A stretch of DNA of 64,000 bases. Origin: Martinezella lusitana. Lineage in GTDB: Bacteria > Pseudomonadota > Alphaproteobacteria > Rhizobiales > Rhizobiaceae. The notes below the pieces were generated by a model. It saw only the letters and a program-made list of their open reading frames with translations. It made no database searches and was not told the origin of the DNA. The stretch spans positions 1-64,000 of the forward strand of contig NZ_JACHBG010000012.1 in assembly GCF_014207095.1 (NCBI RefSeq), given 5' to 3'. The translations under genes were made by a program, and so were the position numbers. Of the stretch, positions 16,471-24,738 are shown piece after piece (the stretch's first letter is position 1; every line of letters begins with the position of its first letter).

Positions 16471-17217
16471 ATGCGGCGTGAGGGTATGATCGCGCGCAAA
16501 GAGGGCGACGCGCAGCCTCCCGGCAAACGCAACCTCGTAGACTATGTCGCTCAGCAATTGCGCCAGGATATTCTCGACGGCGCATCGCCAGCCGGTAAGA
16601 GGCTGCCGAGCGAAGGGGGATTGACCGAACGCTACAAGGTCAGCCGCACCGTCATTCGCGAGGCGATCGCGTCGTTGCGCGCCGACGGTCTCGTCGAAGT
16701 GCGGCACGGTGTCGGTGTCTTTGTAAGTGCGGTGCAGCCGTTTCCCTTGGCAGAGCTGATGGCGACCGACCCCGCCCGGATTTCCTCGATTATCGAGATG
16801 CTGGAACTGCGTACCGCGGTCGAGACGGAGGCGGCGGGGATTGCGGCCATTCGCCGCTCGCCGGCCCAGGAGGAGGCCATCCTTGAGCGCTGCAAGGATA
16901 TCGATCGTGCCTTGCGTGCTGGCGCTGCCACATCCGACGCCGATTTTGCCTTTCACTTGGCCATAGCGGATGCAACCAATAATCCGCGTTTCAAGGAGTT
17001 TCTGGAACTGAGCGGCAGGAAGATGATACCGCGCTCCTTCCTGCTCGATCACCGCGATGAAGACGCCGACGCAGACTACATCATGCAAATTCAGGTCGAA
17101 CATCGCCAGATCGCCGAGGCGATTTCTGACCGGGACGAGGATGTCGCCAGGGCTGCGATGCGGCGGCATCTCATGGGCAGCCAGCAGCGTTATCGCAGCT
17201 TGGTTCGCGGCACATAG
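16471..17217 (+). CDS. FadR-subfamily GntR transcriptional regulator
   Basis: This 248-residue protein has an N-terminal winged helix (about 15-85; KRLPSEGGLTERYKVSRTVIREA is the GntR recognition region) and an all-helical FCD ligand domain (about 100-235), with histidines in FAFHLAIADATNN and VEHRQI positioned to bind a metal and an organic acid. It is divergent from udh with a 102-bp gap, so it probably controls udh in response to a uronate or its product. The gap contains one TATGATG half-site (16425-16431, minus strand), but no full palindrome. The start ATG follows GGAGGAACG. Confidence 0.88.
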   Translation: MRREGMIARKEGDAQPPGKRNLVDYVAQQLRQDILDGASPAGKRLPSEGGLTERYKVSRTVIREAIASLRADGLVEVRHGVGVFVSAVQPFPLAELMATDPARISSIIEMLELRTAVETEAAGIAAIRRSPAQEEAILERCKDIDRALRAGAATSDADFAFHLAIADATNNPRFKEFLELSGRKMIPRSFLLDHRDEDADADYIMQIQVEHRQIAEAISDRDEDVARAAMRRHLMGSQQRYRSLVRGT

Positions 17218-17438
17218 CCGATGGCGCAGGTGCGTGCCTGTATAATCCTCTTGAGCCGATGAGCCTTTAGACGGCGTGCGCTGAATGCAGCCGGCAACAG
17301 CTTCCGTCTCTGAAAATTTTGCTCGCTGCACCATAGAAAGCTCTGTCGGATTGCAGCGCTGCGCTCACTTTCTCGCAAGCGACGCTTGATGTCCTTTTGG
17401 TTGTAATATAAAGAAATCCTTATGCCTTTATATGGGAG

Positions 17439-18626
17439 ATGGACGTGCCCTTGCCCCTATTTGCTTTGTTTCTCGCCGCCTTCGCGTTCGGCACTACCGA
17501 ATTCGTCATTGCGGGTATTCTCCCGGATGTGGCTCACGGACTGGGTGTTTCCATTCCTTTCGCGGGTTATCTGGTTTCCGGTTATGCGCTGGGCATCGCG
17601 ATTGGCGGGCCATTCCTGACGATGGCCACGCGGCAGGTTTCGCGGCGCACTATTCTTCTCGCCCTCACGACAGCCTTCTGCCTGGGCCAAGTCGCCTGCG
17701 CACTTGCTCCTAGCTTCGCCAGCATGCTGGTCTTCCGCGTTGCGACCGCCGTTGCTCATGGCGCCTATTTCGGCATTGCGATGGTGGTTGCCGTTGGTCT
17801 CGTCCCGCAGGCCTTTCGAGGTCGCGCCGTGTCCGTAATTCTCGCGGGCCTGACGGTCTCCAACATCATCGGCGTGCCCGCAGGCGCCGCGATCGGCGGC
17901 CTTTGGGGATGGCGGACGACGTTCTGGGCGATGACCGTAGTCGGCGCCCTCGCACTGGTGGCAATATGGGTGTTGATCCCGCAAACCAAGGCTGAACCCC
18001 GACAGTCCGGCCATCTGGGCAAAGAGGTCCGCGTTCTCGGCCGTCAGCAGGTTTGGACATCGCTCATCATGATGCTTGCTCTGATGATCGGACAGATGGT
18101 GCCTTTCACCTACATAACGCCCCTGCTGCAAGAGGTGACGGGCCTTGATGCCATGGTCATTCCCTGGGTGTTGCTGCTCAACGGCGTCGGGGCAACGCTT
18201 GGCGTTTTCATCGGTGGGCGACTGTCCGATTGGAAGCTCATGCCGTCGCTCATTGCGCTGCTTGCCATTCAGGCCGTAACACTCTCAATCCTTTATATGG
18301 TTAGCCCCTATCCTCTGGCGATGACGGTCACGATTTTTGTCTGGGGTGCGCTCAACTTCGCTATCGGCACTCCTATTCAGGCTCGCATCCTTATGTGGAC
18401 CGCGGACGCGCCGAGCCTGGCTTCTTCCCTCATTCCATCAGGATTCAACATCGGTATCGCGATTGCCGCGGTTGTCGGCGCTGCCTTGCTGGAGGGCGGA
18501 TATGGCTATCGTAGCCTGCCGGTGCTCGGTGCGGTTGCGCTCATTTTGGCTTGTGTGGTCGCCATCCTCTCGGCTGCAGGTGAAAAGCGCAGCGGTGCGG
18601 TCCCCCCGCAAGCGGTCCTTACGTGA
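17439..18626 (+). CDS. MFS transporter, DHA1-like
   Basis: This 395-residue, 12-span major facilitator protein opens with LALFLAAFAFGTTEFVIAGILPDVA, a signature of the AraJ/PbuE-like drug-proton antiporter branch. The motif-A position between spans 2 and 3 reads TRQVSRRT, and a motif-C-like stretch GVPAGAAIGGLWGWR is in span 5. Homologues export sugars, nucleosides or drugs; the substrate here cannot be told. It stands alone downstream of the FadR-type regulator and ends with a hairpin. The sequence is intact from start to stop. Confidence 0.85.
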   Translation: MDVPLPLFALFLAAFAFGTTEFVIAGILPDVAHGLGVSIPFAGYLVSGYALGIAIGGPFLTMATRQVSRRTILLALTTAFCLGQVACALAPSFASMLVFRVATAVAHGAYFGIAMVVAVGLVPQAFRGRAVSVILAGLTVSNIIGVPAGAAIGGLWGWRTTFWAMTVVGALALVAIWVLIPQTKAEPRQSGHLGKEVRVLGRQQVWTSLIMMLALMIGQMVPFTYITPLLQEVTGLDAMVIPWVLLLNGVGATLGVFIGGRLSDWKLMPSLIALLAIQAVTLSILYMVSPYPLAMTVTIFVWGALNFAIGTPIQARILMWTADAPSLASSLIPSGFNIGIAIAAVVGAALLEGGYGYRSLPVLGAVALILACVVAILSAAGEKRSGAVPPQAVLT

Positions 18627-18634
18627 TTTCATTC

Positions 18635-18668
18635 ATCCAAGGCCTCCCTCGTGCAGGGGGCCTTGGAT
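18635..18668 (+). terminator. Hairpin terminator after the MFS gene
   Basis: The arms ATCCAAGGCC (18635-18644) and GGCCTTGGAT (18659-18668) match perfectly, and the stem extends inward with CCCT/AGGG around a one-base bulge. It begins nine bases after the stop codon. No T-run follows, which is common for rhizobial terminators. Confidence 0.55.
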
Positions 18669-19092
18669 TGACAACAAGCCGGCGTCAAGCTAGACGCCGG
18701 AATACAGTTGCTCAAGTAGCATTGTCGTAGGCGTTACCGTCATCCAACGCGCCTTTGTCGAGAAGGTCCCAGCAGGGAGGTCTCGATACGAGAGGCGTTT
18801 ATGGTATGACATCGTTTTTCCCATTTCCGATTATCCGCCATTTGATGGCTCCGATTGTGTTCCGCGCCTGGCGGCCGGCAGCATGCGGTTCTCGCTTGCT
18901 TTGCTTGTCTCCAAGCGCTGGCGTCGTGGGCCGGCATGGAGCATTGCGGAAGACGACGTTTCCCATTGGCGCCGGCGCCCCCTGCGCAGCCATGTCGCTT
19001 TGTTTCGGCTTTCCTCGGAGCAATCTTACAGGCTGCCGACAGGTGCGCTCTAACCGTCGGGCCGAGCCCGCACGCAACAATGGAGCAAAACT
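18669..19092. other. Intergenic stretch without a supported gene
   Basis: Short frames cross this stretch on both strands, but none has a ribosome site together with protein-like composition. It separates the MFS terminator from the SDR gene and presumably holds the SDR promoter. I see no repeat or RNA gene. Confidence 0.5.
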
Positions 19093-19848
19093 ATGCGAAT
19101 GACCGGCAATACGATCCTTATAACCGGCGGCACGAGCGGCATCGGCCGCGCGCTGGCCGAAGCCTTTCACGACCGCGGCAACCGCGTCATCATCACAGGG
19201 AGGCGTTTGTCTCTGCTTGAGCAGATAGCGGCAGATCGACCCGGCCTTGTGGGAATGCAGCTTGATCTCGACGATCCCAACACATTGTCCAAACTGGCAA
19301 GAGATGTGCGGGCGTGCTTTCCCGAACTGAATGTCCTCATCGCAAATGCCGGTATCTCCCGCGCGGAGGACATGACGGTAGACGACTGGGATGCGGCAGA
19401 CGCGCAATCTATCGTCGACACGAATATTATGGGTGTATTGCGGGTGATAGCCGCATTCCTGCCGGTGCTCAGGAGACGGGCAGGAGCGACGATCATGGCG
19501 ACGAGCTCGAACCTCGCCTTCATTCCGCGCGCTGATTTCCCGACCTATTGCGCCAGCAAGGCCTTCCTGCATTCCTGGCTGCAATCGCTGCGCTTTCAGC
19601 TTCGCAACATCCCTGTCGAAGTGCTGGAGCTTTCGCCGCCCTATGTGCAAACCGAGCTTACCGGTCGTCATCAGGCGATCGATCCGCGCGCCATCCCAGT
19701 CGCCGCCTATGTGGCGGAAGTCATGCAATTGCTGGAAACGGGAAACCATCCTCGGGGCGAGGTGCTGGTCGAGCGAGACCGTGCGCGGCGCTCGGCTGAA
19801 CGAGAGGGGCGTTACGAGGAGGTTTTTGCCGCCATCAATCCCGCCTGA
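19093..19848 (+). CDS. Short-chain dehydrogenase/reductase, DltE-like
   Basis: This 251-residue classical SDR has the cofactor motif TGGTSGIG, the NAG motif (LIANAGIS) and catalytic residues Ser in ATSSNLAF and Tyr/Lys in YCASK. It uses NAD(P)(H) to oxidise or reduce an unknown carbonyl or alcohol. The C-terminal region (ELSPPYVQTEL and the basic RDRARRSAEREG) fits the DltE-like subgroup. It is a single gene, convergent with the EEP gene. A second ATG two codons later could be the start. Confidence 0.85.
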   Translation: MRMTGNTILITGGTSGIGRALAEAFHDRGNRVIITGRRLSLLEQIAADRPGLVGMQLDLDDPNTLSKLARDVRACFPELNVLIANAGISRAEDMTVDDWDAADAQSIVDTNIMGVLRVIAAFLPVLRRRAGATIMATSSNLAFIPRADFPTYCASKAFLHSWLQSLRFQLRNIPVEVLELSPPYVQTELTGRHQAIDPRAIPVAAYVAEVMQLLETGNHPRGEVLVERDRARRSAEREGRYEEVFAAINPA

Positions 19849-19870
19849 GCAAAAAGGGTAGTCCAACTCT

Positions 19871-19900
19871 CATCGCGGCTTCCTGCGGGAGGCCGTGATG
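19871..19900. terminator. Bidirectional terminator hairpin
   Basis: A 13-bp stem with two G-T pairs forms between CATCGCGGCTTCC and GGGAGGCCGTGATG, in the 66-bp gap between two convergent genes. T-rich sequence (AAGCTTTTAAGC) lies on one side. It is placed to end both messages. Confidence 0.5.
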
Positions 19901-19914
19901 ACCACAGCAAGCTT

Positions 19915-20760
19915 TTAAGCTTGGACTGCCTGCGACCGAACCTCGGTTTCCGTATCGGGCGGCTCGAGACTGACCACAGCCTTGATGGGCAAATGGTCGG
20001 AAGCGACGCGGGCCAATGGCGTGTCATGCACTTCGACCGCCGAGATCATGCCGCGCCGGTTTGCCATGATGCGATCGAGCGCCAACAACGGCAGCGTCGA
20101 GGGGAAGCTGGGCACCGCCGGAGGCAACGGCCCGAACGCATTCTGGAACGTATTGAGGGACGAGCGGTCGCCCAAACGCCACTCGTTGAGATCGCCAAGC
20201 AATATGGTCGGCATTTCGCGGCCGTCGGTCATAAGATCGACGATCAGCCGCGTCTGCTGGGCGCGCGAGCGGTGCAGCAGGCCGAGATGGGCGGCGATGA
20301 TGCGGATGCTGCCGCCGCGCGCCAGCTCGATTTCTGCAATCAATGCGCCGCGTGGCTCGAGCCCCGGCAGCTTGATCTGGTGCACGTCGCGTACCGTGCC
20401 TTGCCTGAAGAGAACGACGTTGCCGTGCCAGCCATGAGCCTTGCGGGTGCCGGCGATCGGGACCGGGGTAAGCCCGGTTTCACGTTCGAGCCGGCGCAGA
20501 TCGAGCAGGCCGGTACGCTCCCCGAAGCGTGTATCGGCCTCCTGCAAACCGATGACGTCGGCGTCTATTTCATGAATGACCCGGCTGATCCTCTCAGGGT
20601 CGAAGCGACGGTCGGCGCCAACGCATTTATGGACGTTGTATGAGGCGATCAGTGTACCTTGAGGACGCTCAGGCTGACCTGTCGGCCTGGGAAGCGACTT
20701 CTTTCGGTTCTTCAGGCTTTCCAGAATGCTCGCACGGAGACTTTCTTTGTTTTTTCTCAT
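19915..20760 (-). CDS. Endonuclease/exonuclease/phosphatase family protein
   Basis: This 281-residue protein of the EEP fold performs metal-dependent phosphodiester hydrolysis. Visible motifs are ASYNVHKC, the metal ligand Glu in IGLQEAD, GNVVLFR, AAHLGLLHRSRAQQ, LLGDLNEW and the terminal SDHLPIKA with the catalytic Asp-His. The basic N-terminus (KNRKKSLPRP) lacks a signal peptide. It lies 123 bp downstream of a cardiolipin synthase gene on the same strand, as in the E. coli ybhP-clsB pair, suggesting a lipid phosphodiester as substrate. A nuclease role cannot be excluded. Confidence 0.82.
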   Translation of the reverse strand: MRKNKESLRASILESLKNRKKSLPRPTGQPERPQGTLIASYNVHKCVGADRRFDPERISRVIHEIDADVIGLQEADTRFGERTGLLDLRRLERETGLTPVPIAGTRKAHGWHGNVVLFRQGTVRDVHQIKLPGLEPRGALIAEIELARGGSIRIIAAHLGLLHRSRAQQTRLIVDLMTDGREMPTILLGDLNEWRLGDRSSLNTFQNAFGPLPPAVPSFPSTLPLLALDRIMANRRGMISAVEVHDTPLARVASDHLPIKAVVSLEPPDTETEVRSQAVQA

Positions 20761-20883
20761 CTATCCGTCGACCGTTCCTTGATCAGACCATGTCGGGCAT
20801 ATCAGCCAGAGTATAGGAACCGATGGTTGGCCTTGTCATGTAAAAAGGCTGCAACAGGGACAGTTTGTCTCTACGCTTTGCTG

Positions 20884-22347
20884 TCAGAGATAGGGCGAGC
20901 CGAGCCAAAGTACCTTCTCGATCAGCCTGACGACGAAGGGGCGCGCCCGCAATTTCTCAAGATCGACCGGGTGTGCAGTCTCCAGGATCGCGCCAATATG
21001 GGCATCGATCGTGCCGGCAAAACCGCGATCGAGCACTTCCAGATCAACCTCGAAGTTCAAGCGCAGGGATCGCGGATCGAGATTGGACGAACCGACACAG
21101 GCCCAGATTCCGTCGATGGCCAGAAGCTTGGAATGGTTGAACGGGCCCTCGGCACGCCAGATGCGACAGTAATTCTTCAGCATCTGGTCGAATTGCGCTG
21201 TCATGGCACGGTCCACCAGCACGAGATTGTTGGCCGTCGGCACGACGATGTCGACCTCTACGCCGCGTCTTGCCGCCGTGACGAGCGCGCTGATCAATTC
21301 CCGATCCGGCAGGAAATAGGGCGACATGATGCGGATCGTCTTGTGCGCCACCGACAGTGCGCCGATGAGCATCTTGTGGTTGGTCTCAAGGCTTCGGTCA
21401 GGCCCCGAGGCGACGACGCGCATGAAGACAGGCGCTCCGGGCTCGTTGGTGGGGACTGCAATCCGCCATTCGTCGCTGTCCAGAGCTTCGCCTGTGGTGA
21501 AGCGCCAGTCCTCGGCAGCGGTGTTGAAAAGGTCGGCAACCGCCGGACCTGTCACGCAGAAATGCATGTCGCGTGCGCTGTGTTCATGGGCGAATTCGCG
21601 CGTGAATCCCTGGCGTATGTTCATGCCGCCAGTAAACGCGATGCGCCCGTCGATGCTCAGAATCTTGCGGTGAGTGCGCAGATTGGCATAGGGCAATCTC
21701 AGTCCGATGATGACGTTGCCGTTGAAGACGTCGACATCGACGCCGCCCTGGCTGAGATAGCCCATGATGCTCGGCACCGAATAACGCGCGCCGACCGCAT
21801 CTATCAGGACGCGCACGCTGACGCCGCGTTTGGCAGCTGCGATCAGCGCATCGGCGATCCGCAAGCCGATGGGGTCGCGGTCGAATATATAGGTCTCCAT
21901 CAGAATGGCGCGCTCGGCGCCGTCGATCGCGGCTTTCATGGCAGCATAGGCGACATCGCCGCTTGTCAGCATTTCGATGGTGTTGCCCGTGCTCATGGTA
22001 TAGCGCACGACACGGTCGCCAAGCGTTTTCATCGAGCCGAAACGATCGCCGAAAAGCCGCCGCACCTGATCGTCCTCGGCGTCGAAACTGGCCAGCTTGC
22101 CGATGGTGTTCTCGCGAAAGAGCGCGTCGCGCTGTGAGCCGAGAGAGGCTCGACGAATGCGGTTGATGCCTGCTACGGCATAGAGCAGCGCGCCAACGAT
22201 AGGCGACAGGATGACGACGCCGACCCAGCCGATCGCGGCACGGACATCCTCTTTGGTCATGGCGGCGTGGATCGCGGCAGCCGCTCCCATGGTGATGGAG
22301 AGGACGGCAAGGATTTGGCCCCAATGGGCAGCCACAAGGTCGATCAT
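20884..22347 (-). CDS. cls: Cardiolipin synthase (phospholipase D family)
   Basis: Cls condenses two phosphatidylglycerols to cardiolipin at the inner membrane. The 487-residue length and topology match ClsA-type enzymes: two N-terminal membrane spans (about 8-28 and 37-58), then two phospholipase-D domains with HKD motifs HRKILSIDG (His226, Lys228, Asp233) and HSKLLAIDG (His405, Lys407, Asp412), each followed by GGMN or GSSNLDPRS. Both active sites are intact. The gene lies upstream of the EEP gene in the same direction, so the two are probably co-transcribed. Confidence 0.92.
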   Translation of the reverse strand: MIDLVAAHWGQILAVLSITMGAAAAIHAAMTKEDVRAAIGWVGVVILSPIVGALLYAVAGINRIRRASLGSQRDALFRENTIGKLASFDAEDDQVRRLFGDRFGSMKTLGDRVVRYTMSTGNTIEMLTSGDVAYAAMKAAIDGAERAILMETYIFDRDPIGLRIADALIAAAKRGVSVRVLIDAVGARYSVPSIMGYLSQGGVDVDVFNGNVIIGLRLPYANLRTHRKILSIDGRIAFTGGMNIRQGFTREFAHEHSARDMHFCVTGPAVADLFNTAAEDWRFTTGEALDSDEWRIAVPTNEPGAPVFMRVVASGPDRSLETNHKMLIGALSVAHKTIRIMSPYFLPDRELISALVTAARRGVEVDIVVPTANNLVLVDRAMTAQFDQMLKNYCRIWRAEGPFNHSKLLAIDGIWACVGSSNLDPRSLRLNFEVDLEVLDRGFAGTIDAHIGAILETAHPVDLEKLRARPFVVRLIEKVLWLGSPYL

Positions 22348-22696
22348 GCCGCGAGTATATCCACGACCGCAAAAGCTGCAATCAGCCGCCTTGCGATCTT
22401 TGATAGATGGATGTTTTCGGTGCGAAAGCAGGTCTTATTAGATATTTTTAATTGAACGGCGTGTTTGTCGCGCTCATAGTGTCGACGTTCGGCCGCTTCG
22501 CTACCGTCCCCCACGGTAATTTGTGTTCCTAGTGTGAAGCGCCACTGCGGTTCGAGAGCCGGGACTCGCGAAATCGCCCCATGACCCAACGACATGCATG
22601 GGGTCCTGGCTGCTCGGGGGGAGGTATGAAAGCCCGCGTTTCAAGAACGGGCATCGATCACCAACCATGTTCATTGATGCGAACGGAGAACAGCAG
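22348..22696. other. Divergent promoter region with an inverted repeat
   Basis: No gene is supported here. It separates the minus-strand cls gene from the plus-strand DUF2934 gene and must hold both promoters. It includes a 7-bp inverted repeat, CCCCATG (22577-22583) and CATGGGG (22597-22603), separated by 13 bases. That repeat could be an operator or a leader hairpin of the DUF2934 message. Confidence 0.45.
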
Positions 22697-22969
22697 ATGT
22701 TGGAATCTCGGGACGAATGGATCAAGAAACGTGCATATGCGATCTGGGAGGAGGAAGGTTATCCGACCGGGCGTGACGTTACGCACTGGCAGCAGGCAAG
22801 CAGCGAGCGCATCGCTCTGGAAAAAAGCGTCGGCAAGGAAAGCAAGCTCGGCGCGAAATCCAAGGCGAAGCGTCAGCCGACGGTCGCTGTGGCTGCCGTC
22901 GTTGAAGAGGCGGCGGACAAGCCTACCGCGAGGCGGACCCCGAAGAAGGCTGTCAAAGCCAAGGCCTGA
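22697..22969 (+). CDS. DUF2934 domain protein
   Basis: This 90-residue protein has an N-terminal DUF2934 helical motif (WIKKRAYAIWEEEGYPTGRDVTHWQQA, about 8-34) and a Lys/Ala/Pro-rich tail (TARRTPKKAVKAKA) that is histone-like and could bind nucleic acid. The family is widespread in rhizobia, usually with basic tails; its function is unknown. The start was put at the ATG preceded by GGAG; an ATG ten codons earlier is weaker. A hairpin terminator follows, so it is probably a single-gene unit. Confidence 0.75.
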   Translation: MLESRDEWIKKRAYAIWEEEGYPTGRDVTHWQQASSERIALEKSVGKESKLGAKSKAKRQPTVAVAAVVEEAADKPTARRTPKKAVKAKA

Positions 22970-23005
22970 TGCACGTGCTGCCCCGTGAGTGCGGCGGAGG
23001 CGAGG

Positions 23006-23032
23006 GCGGCTCGATGATGAGCGTCGAGCCGC
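23006..23032 (+). terminator. Intrinsic terminator after the DUF2934 gene
   Basis: A perfect 9-bp inverted repeat, GCGGCTCGA and TCGAGCCGC with a nine-base loop, is followed by TCGTTTCTTG. It lies 37 bases after the stop codon. Confidence 0.65.
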
Positions 23033-23145
23033 TCGTTTCTTGACAGTTGTCATCGAGATATTGGCAATGATTTCGGTGGCTTGGCCGCGAGGCATGGAAT
23101 AATTGTCACACATCGGTGCTATAGGAGGGGTCAGGGAGCCCCGCC

Positions 23146-23247
23146 ATGCGTACTAGCTATATCGATGATCTGTTTGTTGTTGTCTCGACGATCGTTGCAG
23201 CGTGCCGTTCTTACCGTTGCGTAGACCGGGCAGGGGGGACGCAATGA
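23146..23247 (+). CDS. Possible 33-aa ORF coupled to the next gene
   Basis: An ATG after AGGGAG opens a 33-codon frame (MRTSYIDDLFVVVSTIVAAC..., ending GGTQ) whose TGA overlaps the ATG of the following 64-aa gene in an ATGA arrangement. No family is recognised. The overlap suggests a leader peptide or translational coupling, but a frame this short can arise by chance. Confidence 0.28.
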   Translation: MRTSYIDDLFVVVSTIVAACRSYRCVDRAGGTQ

Positions 23248-23438
23248 CTTCTCTTCTCGCACTTGCCGCACTCTATCTCATGGCGGCATTGATTCTTATT
23301 CTGATCATCGATCGCTCCGTCGGGATGTTCTTTCCCGCGTCGGCCAAGCAGCGTGGCGCGCCTCGTAGCGACCGTCGCACGTGGTTTGGCGCAATCAATC
23401 GCGCGTCTCCCAGCCGGGTATCGGAACCTTTTCCGTGA
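23244..23438 (+). CDS. Small single-span membrane protein, 64 aa
   Basis: I do not recognise this gene. Residues 3-21 form one hydrophobic span (SLLALAALYLMAALILILII) and the rest is basic and polar (SDRRTWFG, SPSRVSEPFP). The ATG lies after a GGGGGG purine run and overlaps the stop of a 33-codon frame. It sits among small proteins of stress-type character, upstream of the KGG-like gene. The C-terminal third is less protein-like, so the true reading frame could end earlier after a sequencing error. Confidence 0.45.
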   Translation: MTSLLALAALYLMAALILILIIDRSVGMFFPASAKQRGAPRSDRRTWFGAINRASPSRVSEPFP

Positions 23439-23447
23439 CGACGGGTT
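23423..23447 (+). promoter_or_regulatory. Candidate general-stress (EcfG-type) promoter
   Basis: GGAAC (23423-23427) is followed after 16 bases by GGTT (23444-23447). The alphaproteobacterial EcfG consensus is GGAAC-N16/17-CGTT, so the -35 element is exact and the -10 element matches three of four bases. It ends 31 bases before the next start codon. Short motifs like this occur by chance. Confidence 0.3.
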
Positions 23448-23478
23448 GGTCTTTCATCCGAAACTAGGGAGAAAGATC

Positions 23479-23793
23479 ATGCCACGTGGAGACAAATCTG
23501 CTTACACGGACAAGCAGAAGCGTAAAGCCGAGCATATCGAGGAAGGTTACGAGAGCCGCGGCGTTTCCCGTGACGAAGCGGAGCGACGCGCATGGGCAAC
23601 TGTCAACAAGGAGAGTGGCGGCGGCAAGAAGTCGGGTTCCGGTCGCGGCCACCCGGAGAACCATCTATCGTCAGAGAAGGGTGGCAGGATCGGCGGCCGC
23701 GCTTCGGCGAGCCGGCCGGCAGCCGAGCGCTCCGCATCGGCCAAGAAAGCGGCTGCAACGCGCAAGCGCCACGAGCAGGCCGCTCATTCCTGA
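23479..23793 (+). CDS. Small basic KGG-like/plasmid-stabilisation-like protein
   Basis: This 104-residue, highly basic protein has an N-terminal segment PRGDKSAYTDKQKRKAEHIEEGYESRG and ERRAWATVNKESGG, found in rhizobial proteins often annotated 'plasmid stabilization protein'. A Gly/Lys/Ser tail with SEKGGRIGGRAS and AAATRKRHEQAAH follows, resembling stress-induced KGG-repeat proteins. The sequence suggests a disordered, nucleic-acid-binding protein. The plasmid annotation rests on transfer between homologues; nothing here shows a plasmid role. The ATG follows AGGGAGAAAG, and a possible EcfG promoter lies just upstream. Confidence 0.7.
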   Translation: MPRGDKSAYTDKQKRKAEHIEEGYESRGVSRDEAERRAWATVNKESGGGKKSGSGRGHPENHLSSEKGGRIGGRASASRPAAERSASAKKAAATRKRHEQAAHS

Positions 23794-23997
23794 AACAGGA
23801 CGAGAAAGAAGTGCCGTGCCCGTGCAAATGACTGGCTCGCGAGCCCGTGGCGCAGGATCGGCCCCTTTCGTTTGGCAAAACCGATGATAGGTTCTCGCAA
23901 GGTGCAAGCAACGCATCATGCCGCCGAAGGCGCGAGCAGGCCTGTGCTACGGCGTATCGATTTGCAATGGCGGCAAGAGATGCTGCGGGAGAGATGA

Positions 23998-24735
23998 ATG
24001 CCTTATGAGCTTTATTATTGGGACAGCATTCAAGGTCGCGGCGAGTTTGTGCGATTGGCGCTGGAAGAAGCCGACGCCGATTACGTCGATGTTTGCCGCG
24101 GCCCGTCAAGCAAGGGACAGGGAATACCGGCCATGATCGCAATCATGGGCAGCAGGTCCGATGCCGATATCCCGTTCGCGCCGCCGTTCTTGAAGGATGG
24201 CGAACGCATTATTCCGCATGTGGCAAACATACTGATGTATCTCGGGCCAAAGCTGCGCCTGGCCCCCCAAAATGAGGGTGAGCGTCATGTGTTGAACGGC
24301 CTCCAGCTGACGATTACCGATTTTGTCGCTGAAGTGCATGATACCCATCATCCCATTGCCACCTCGAAATATTATGAAGACCAGAAGGAGGAGGCCAAGA
24401 GTCGATCGGCAGAATTCATCCAGAATCGCATTCCGAAATATCTTGGCTATTTCGAGCGGGTGCTCCAGCAAAATCCTGAAGGGCCGGCGCATATCTTCGG
24501 CGGCGGATTGACCTATGTGGATCTATCGCTCTTCCAGGTCTTCGAAGGGTTGCGTTATGCCTTTCCGCGCGCAACAGCGCACCTTTCCGACCGCTATCCG
24601 CACTTGAGTGCTTTGCGTGCGGCTGTCATGAAACGGCCAAACATTGCCCGCTATCTTCAATCGGACCGCCGTATTCCGTTTAACGAAAACGGCATTTTCC
24701 GGCATTATCCGGAGTTGGATAGAGATATGGCGTGA
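23998..24735 (+). CDS. Glutathione S-transferase family protein
   Basis: This 245-residue protein opens with a thioredoxin-like domain (YELYYWDSIQGRGEFVRLALEEADADYVDV). The tyrosine of YYWD and the arginine of QGRGE are typical of sigma/alpha-type GSTs. A helical C-terminal domain follows (about 90-215), with FGGGLTYVDLSLFQVFEGL as the N-capping region. GSTs conjugate glutathione to electrophiles in the cytosol; the substrate is unknown. The next gene begins three bases after its stop, so the two form an operon. Confidence 0.85.
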   Translation: MPYELYYWDSIQGRGEFVRLALEEADADYVDVCRGPSSKGQGIPAMIAIMGSRSDADIPFAPPFLKDGERIIPHVANILMYLGPKLRLAPQNEGERHVLNGLQLTITDFVAEVHDTHHPIATSKYYEDQKEEAKSRSAEFIQNRIPKYLGYFERVLQQNPEGPAHIFGGGLTYVDLSLFQVFEGLRYAFPRATAHLSDRYPHLSALRAAVMKRPNIARYLQSDRRIPFNENGIFRHYPELDRDMA

Positions 24736-24738
24736 GCG

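Noticed and set aside
18755..19220. Overlapping frames of about 115-121 codons before the SDR gene
   Set aside because: They run into the SDR gene out of frame, have no motifs and no ribosome sites.
20659..22137. A 492-codon open frame antisense to cls
   Set aside because: Both HKD motifs of Cls lie on the other strand, so this one is a shadow.
23834..23845. A perfect 12-bp palindrome GGCTCGCGAGCC upstream of the GST gene
   Set aside because: It has no loop, so it is not a hairpin terminator, and such GC-rich palindromes are expected by chance in this base composition.
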